A DNA stretch of 64,000 nt from Antedon mediterranea (lineage: Eukaryota; Echinodermata; Crinoidea; Comatulida; Antedonidae): the NCBI RefSeq assembly GCF_964355755.1, contig NC_092678.1:25958365-26022364 (forward strand), read 5' to 3'. The translations under genes were made by a program, and so were the position numbers. Below the pieces are notes generated by a model. It saw only the letters and a program-made list of their open reading frames with translations, was not told where the DNA came from and made no database searches. Positions 59,255 through 64,000 of the stretch are shown piece after piece (the stretch's first letter is position 1; every line of letters begins with the position of its first letter).

Positions 59255-59930
59255 AAAAACTTGTGTAAAACGGCGTTCCATAATTAGTGACGAATCGCAG
59301 ATTCGCCGTTTATTGTTGTTGAGGCGCGTAAACAGTGTGCGCAATGCACGTTTTCTTCCCATGACGAGATGAATCGATATTCGACGCTTCGTGTGACGAA
59401 TAATCGCCAAATTATAATTAATATAATTAATTAATGAAATAAGATACGCAGTTGATGTTTGCATCAATTGTTCTTTAGAATAAATACTTTCGAATTACAA
59501 AACAAAAAATGTGTGGTGAGTGACGATATGTTCAATCATGGACCTATAAATTACTAATTTATAGGTCCATGATTCAATATATGTAGCTTCAATTCAAACA
59601 TAATGTAACAGAAAATTCGAAGCGTAAAAAACGTTCGTTTACACAACACTTTTTGTTATACTTTATTATTGATTATTATATTATACAGGAATACTATTTA
59701 TTTCCTCATTTCTACCAAAAATAAACAATATTTTGGATACAAAACTTTGTGCATGTGAATTACATTACCAAAATATTAAAATGAGGATAAAAAAACATCG
59801 CGTAAAATACTCGTATTCAAAAGCTTCTGAAATTTGTAGATATATGTCATGAAAAAGAAATTTGACATTCCCAATAATTTTTTTTGGTAAAAATGTAATA
59901 TATGAAACATACAATTTACATAGTTTATCA
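59255..59930. other. intergenic DNA with a small palindrome
   Basis: No gene seen. atcatggacctataaatta and its inverse form a near-perfect palindrome at 59535-59573. A related sequence (catggacctattctaattt, tatgtccatgg) lies in a PARP4 intron at about 26942-26974, so this is a dispersed short element. Confidence 0.5.
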
Positions 59931-59934
59931 CTGT

Positions 59935-61790
59935 TTTTTATTAGAACCAATATGGTTACACAGTTAAACATAGTGATAAAGAATAGATACTTGTTAGGTT
60001 ACTACCCTACCCTCTAGTTTGAAGCGACATTATAAATTCATCGCGAAAAAAAACGTATCGTATTCAGAAACGTTTGACATTTTGTATAGATATGTTCAAT
60101 AAGACAAAACAAATTATAAATTTCAAGACAAATCGATGATTTCAATAATTTGCATTTCTAAAAATTCACACTTATGAAAGACCATACATTTTCAACATAT
60201 TCGTTTTACTTCATTGATGATTCTCACAAAAGTATACAATAAAACCATTAGAATATCATAATTTTTTCTGTGTACCGAGTTTAGAAACTTTTTGAATACC
60301 AGACGTATTTTTTTGTGATGCTTTTTCATTTGAATTGTAGTATAAAATGTCATTGAAACGAGATAAAAATCATACAAGACATGTTATAATAGGTTGCTCT
60401 ATATACATAACAAAATTAGTCCTTTTTTTTGGGTAAGAATCGCCAATGAAGTAGAAAATTAATAATCATTAATAGTAGGCCTAAAATATAATATTAAATA
60501 TTACAAAGAATATCAAACATTTTATGTTATGAAAAATAAAATTTACATATAAGTTTATCATTGTGTTTTACTATAACCAATTTGGTTAAAAGTTAAACAC
60601 AGTGAGTGATAAAGAATAGAACTGTTTTAGTTTATTTAACCCTAACCCTAGTTTGAAGCGATCACATATTTAATATTTATCGCTAAAAATACGTATCGTC
60701 TTGAAAAACGTTTGATATTTGGTAGATATGTTCAATATAGGTTCTTACATCTATAATGCAAAAGAAATATCCTAATAGTTTTATTTTGATTTCTGGGAAT
60801 CATCAATGAAGTAAAAATGTGTTGGAAATGTATGGTCTTTCATAAGTGTAAATGTTTAGAAATGCAAATTATTAAAATCACGAATTTGTCTTGAAACTTT
60901 TATTTTTTGTTTGTTTTATAGACGTAAGAACCTATTGAACATAATAATTTACCAAATTTCAAATGTTTCTGATTACGATACGTATTTAATTTTTCGCGAT
61001 GTATTAAGTATGTGATCGCTTCAAACTAGGGTTAGAGTTATATAACCTAAAACAGTGTCTATTCTTTATCACTGTGTTTAACTGTGTAACCAAATTGGTT
61101 CTGTAAAACAAGATGATAAACTATGTAACTTGTATTTATTATATTACATTATTTGTTGTATCCTATAATGTAATATGAAAAATAAAATGTACATAGTTTA
61201 TCATTGTGTTGTACTAAAACCAATTTGGTTAAAAGTTAAACACAGTGTTAAAGAATGGAACTGTTAGGTTAACCCTAACCCTAGTTTGAAGCAATCACAT
61301 ACTTAATTCATCGATAAAAATACGTATGGTCTTAAAAAACGTTTGAAATTTGATAGATATGTTCAATATAGGTTCTTACATCTATAATGTAAAAGAAATA
61401 TCATAATTTGTTTTATTTTGATTTCTGGGAATCATCAATGAAGTAAAAATGTGTTGGAAAATGTATGGTATTTCATAAGTGTACATTTTTAGAAATGCAA
61501 ATTATTAAAATCACGAATTTTTCGTGAAATTTATATTTTTTGTTTGTTTTATAGACGTAAGAACCTATTAAACATATCTAACAAATTTCAAAAGTTTCTG
61601 AATACGATATACGTACTTTTTCGCGATGAATTTATTATGTCGCTTCAAACTAGGGTTAGGGTTATATAACCAAAAACAGTATCTATTCTTTATCACTGTG
61701 TTTAACTGTGTCACCAAATTGGTTCTGTAAAACAAGATGATTAACTATGTAAATTGTATTTATTATATTATTACATTATATGTATCCTAT
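59935..61790. repeat. fold-back modules of about 630 bp in series
   Basis: The landmark ctagtttgaagc(g/a) appears forward at about 60016, 60648 and 61278 and reversed (gcttcaaactagggtta) at about 61018 and 61640. The landmark ggttcttacatctataatg appears forward at about 60735 and 61370 and reversed (gacgtaagaacctatt) at about 60922 and 61553. Two tandem copies of a self-complementary module (about 60540-61140 and 61170-61780) and one partial copy (59935-60200) result. Each is bordered by TAACCCTAACCC-type telomere-like steps and by halves of the palindromic satellite. Confidence 0.75.
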
Positions 61791-62593
61791 TCTTTATCAT
61801 AACGTTTAGATAATAAGATATATTTAATATAATATTTTGCTATGTAAATAACATCATATAATAAATGTTTCATTATCATTGTGTTTTACTGTAACCAAAT
61901 TGGCTATGGTAAAACACAATACTAAATTTGTATGTAAATGTATCATATTATTATATGTTTCCTATTCTTTATTTGTGTTTTACTGTATCCAACACAGTGC
62001 TAAATATCATTTATCATAGTTTAAATGTTTTACTCTAACCAAATTGGTTATAGTAAAACACAGTGATAAATTACTATGTAAATGTCATTTTGTCATATTA
62101 TTAAATGTTTCCTATTCTTTATCATTGTGTTTTACTCTAATCAAATTGGTTATAGTAAAACACAGTGCTAAATTGCTATGTGAATGTCATTTATCATATT
62201 ATTAAATGTTCCTATTCTATATCATTGTGTTTTACTCTAATCAAATTGGTTATAGTAAAACATTGTGCTAAATTGCTATGTAAATAATCATTATTATTAA
62301 ATGTTTCCTATTCTTTATCATTGTGCTTTACTCTAATCAAATTGGTTATAGTAAAACACAGTGCTAAATTGCTATGTGAATGTCATTTATCATATTTTTA
62401 AATGTTCCTATTCTATATCATTGTGTTTTACTCTAACCAAATTGGTTATAGTAAAACACAGTGCTAAATTGCTATGTAAATGTCGTGTATCATGTTATTA
62501 AATGTTTCCTATTCTTTATAGTTGTGTTTTACTCTAACCAAATTGGTTATAGTAAAACATTGTGCTAAATTGCTATGTAAATAATCATTATTA

Positions 62594-63191
62594 CCTCCGC
62601 CAAGAAGGTTATGTTTTCACCCCTGTATGTTTGTGTGTGTGTTTGTGTGTTTGTGTGTTTGTGTGTGTGTCTGTGAACAGCCTGGAGGCCACAGTTTTTA
62701 TCTGATTCTAACCAAATTTGGACACAATGATCTATGCCCAAAAAGCTCGGACGAGTTCGAATTTGAGGGGGAAAGGTCATAGGTCAAGGTCACAACTAAC
62801 AAAAAACTATTTTACTGCCTAGAGACCACAGTTTTGATCCGATTCTCACCAAACTTAGCCACAATGATCAATGACACATCATATAATTGTGGTTAAATTT
62901 TGAAGGGTCAGGGTCAAAGATCAATGTCCACAAAAAAAAAATAAATAAAAAATAAAAAAATAGTAAAAAAAAAAAAAACCCTCAGTGGGACTTGAACCAG
63001 CGATCTCAACTGTGCGAGGCTGGATACATAACCATTACACCACACTGTCATCCACAACTTTGTAGTGTGCAGTTAACATATTTACACTTAGAACTAATAA
63101 AAAAAAATGTAAAAAAAAAATATTCAGGGGGAATTTTATGTTGGGGAATTTTACAGTAGGCGGAGGTTTGTACTCTCGGAGTACCCTCTAG
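62594..63191. mobile_element. 598-bp insertion with CCTCCGCC/GGCGGAGG ends
   Basis: It interrupts a satellite unit. The uninterrupted unit reads cattattattaaatg, and here TTA is duplicated on both sides (62591-62593 and 63192-63194). The element starts cctccgccaagaaggttatg and ends ggcggaggtttgtactctcg plus gagtaccctctag. This end pair is a motif I know from widespread invertebrate and fish repeats. A GTGTGTTTGTGT microsatellite and degraded repeats of gattcTaaccaaatttgg-type text lie inside. No ORF. Confidence 0.75.
62983..63060 (-). tRNA. tRNA-like sequence inside the 598-bp element (pseudogene/SINE head)
   Basis: On the minus strand: GTGTGGTGTAATGGTTATG (A box), a GCCTCGCAC-containing anticodon region, and CTGGTTCAAGTCCCACTGAG (B box and T-arm), then a T-run of about 12 acting as a pol III terminator. 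It resembles an Asp/Glu-type tRNA body, but the acceptor stem pairs poorly. It is most likely a SINE-type promoter and not a functional tRNA. Confidence 0.45.
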
Positions 63192-64000
63192 TTATTAAAT
63201 GTTTTTACTCTAACCAAATTGGTTATAGTAAAACACAGTGCTAAATTGCTATGTAAATAATCATTATTATTAAATGTTTCCTATTCTTTATCATTGTGCT
63301 TTACTCTAATCAATTTGGTTATAGTAAAACACAGTGCTAAATTGCTATGTAAATGTCATTTATCATATTATTAAATGTTTCCTATTCTTTATCATTGTGT
63401 TTTACTTTAACCAAATTGGTTATAGTAAAACACAGTGATAAATTGCTATGTGAATGTCATTTATCATATTATTAAATGTTTCCTATTCTTTATCATTGTG
63501 TTTTACTCTAACCAAATTGGTTATAGTAAAACACAGTGCTAAATTGCTATGTAAATGTCATTTATCAAATTATTAAATGTTTCCTATTCTTTTTCATTGT
63601 GTTTTACTTTCCAAATTGGTTATAGTAAAACACAGTGCTAAATTGCTATGTAATTTATCAAATTACTAAACGTTTCGTATTCTATATAATTTTGTTTGAC
63701 TCTAACCAAATTGGTTATAGTAAAACACAGTGATACATTGATATGTAATGTCATTTATCATATTATTAAATGTTTCCTATTCTTTATCATTGTGCTTTAC
63801 TCTAACCAAATTGGTTATAGTAAAACACAGTGATACATTGATATGTAATGTCATTTATCATATTATTAAATGTTTTCTATTCTATATCATTGTGTTTTAC
63901 TATAACCAAATTGGTTATAGTAAAACACAGTGATAAATTACTATGTAAATGTCATTTTGTCATATTATTAAATGTTTCCTATTCTTTATCATTATGTTTT

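Larger units (their letters stand above)
61790..64000. repeat. palindrome-centred satellite, opposite orientation
   Basis: About 17 units of the same family as 57234-58060 but reverse-complemented in their linkers (tgctatgtaaatgtcattta, tcatattattaaatgtttcc, tattctttatcattgtgtt). The palindrome ACCAAATTGGTTATAGTAAA recurs in each unit. Runs to the window end. The two arrays therefore bracket 58.1-61.8 kb as a large inverted repeat. Confidence 0.92.

Overview
The window is AT-rich metazoan nuclear DNA with small GT-AG exons, tRNA-derived retroposon fragments and many tandem arrays. Four multi-exon genes can be reassembled by hand with every exon phase closing, and there is one intronless unknown ORF. 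The gene set (TMBIM4, PARP4, an FGD-like Rho GEF, MEST) and the divergence from vertebrate proteins suggest an invertebrate deuterostome, perhaps an echinoderm. That assignment is inference and the sequence does not prove it.

Layout. 1-1240: upstream DNA. 1241-2639 (+): five-exon TMBIM4 (239 aa). 2640-4955: a tRNA-derived SINE and a fold-back element. 4956-29566 (+): PARP4, the vault poly(ADP-ribose) polymerase, about 45 coding exons and about 2,170 aa. It has the classical BRCT, PARP regulatory plus catalytic (H444/Y484/E554), VIT, vWA and C-terminal vault-binding order. Between the vWA-linked region and the C-terminus lies a modular tail of phase 1-1 exons. One encodes RNA-polymerase-II-CTD-like heptads, one encodes about 60 residues of actin including the D-loop, and several are duplicated Pro/Asp-rich modules. 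29567-33644: 3' repeats, a SINE fragment, a probable DNA transposon and a tandem array. 33645-46024 (-): an FGD-like DH-PH Rho guanine exchange factor, with a repeat-rich 890-residue exon and two alternative last exons that both complete the PH domain. Its first intron carries a 186-codon ORF of unknown function. 46575-50276: a 3.7 kb 59-bp array. 50329-56568 (-): an eleven-exon MEST alpha/beta-hydrolase (331 aa). 56569-64000: palindrome-centred satellites in two opposite orientations around fold-back modules and two transposon-like insertions.

The most unusual theme is that tandem arrays in three unrelated genes are built from copies of the neighbouring exon/intron junction. Some multiply the donor (43 bp at 9.7 kb, 121 bp at 35-36.7 kb), some the acceptor (82 bp at 13.1-13.6 kb, 85 bp at 28 kb), and some carry both (40 bp at 19.8-20.9 kb, about 100 bp at 52.1-52.5 kb). 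Together with the actin and CTD-like exons in PARP4, this is the part of the window most worth experimental follow-up.
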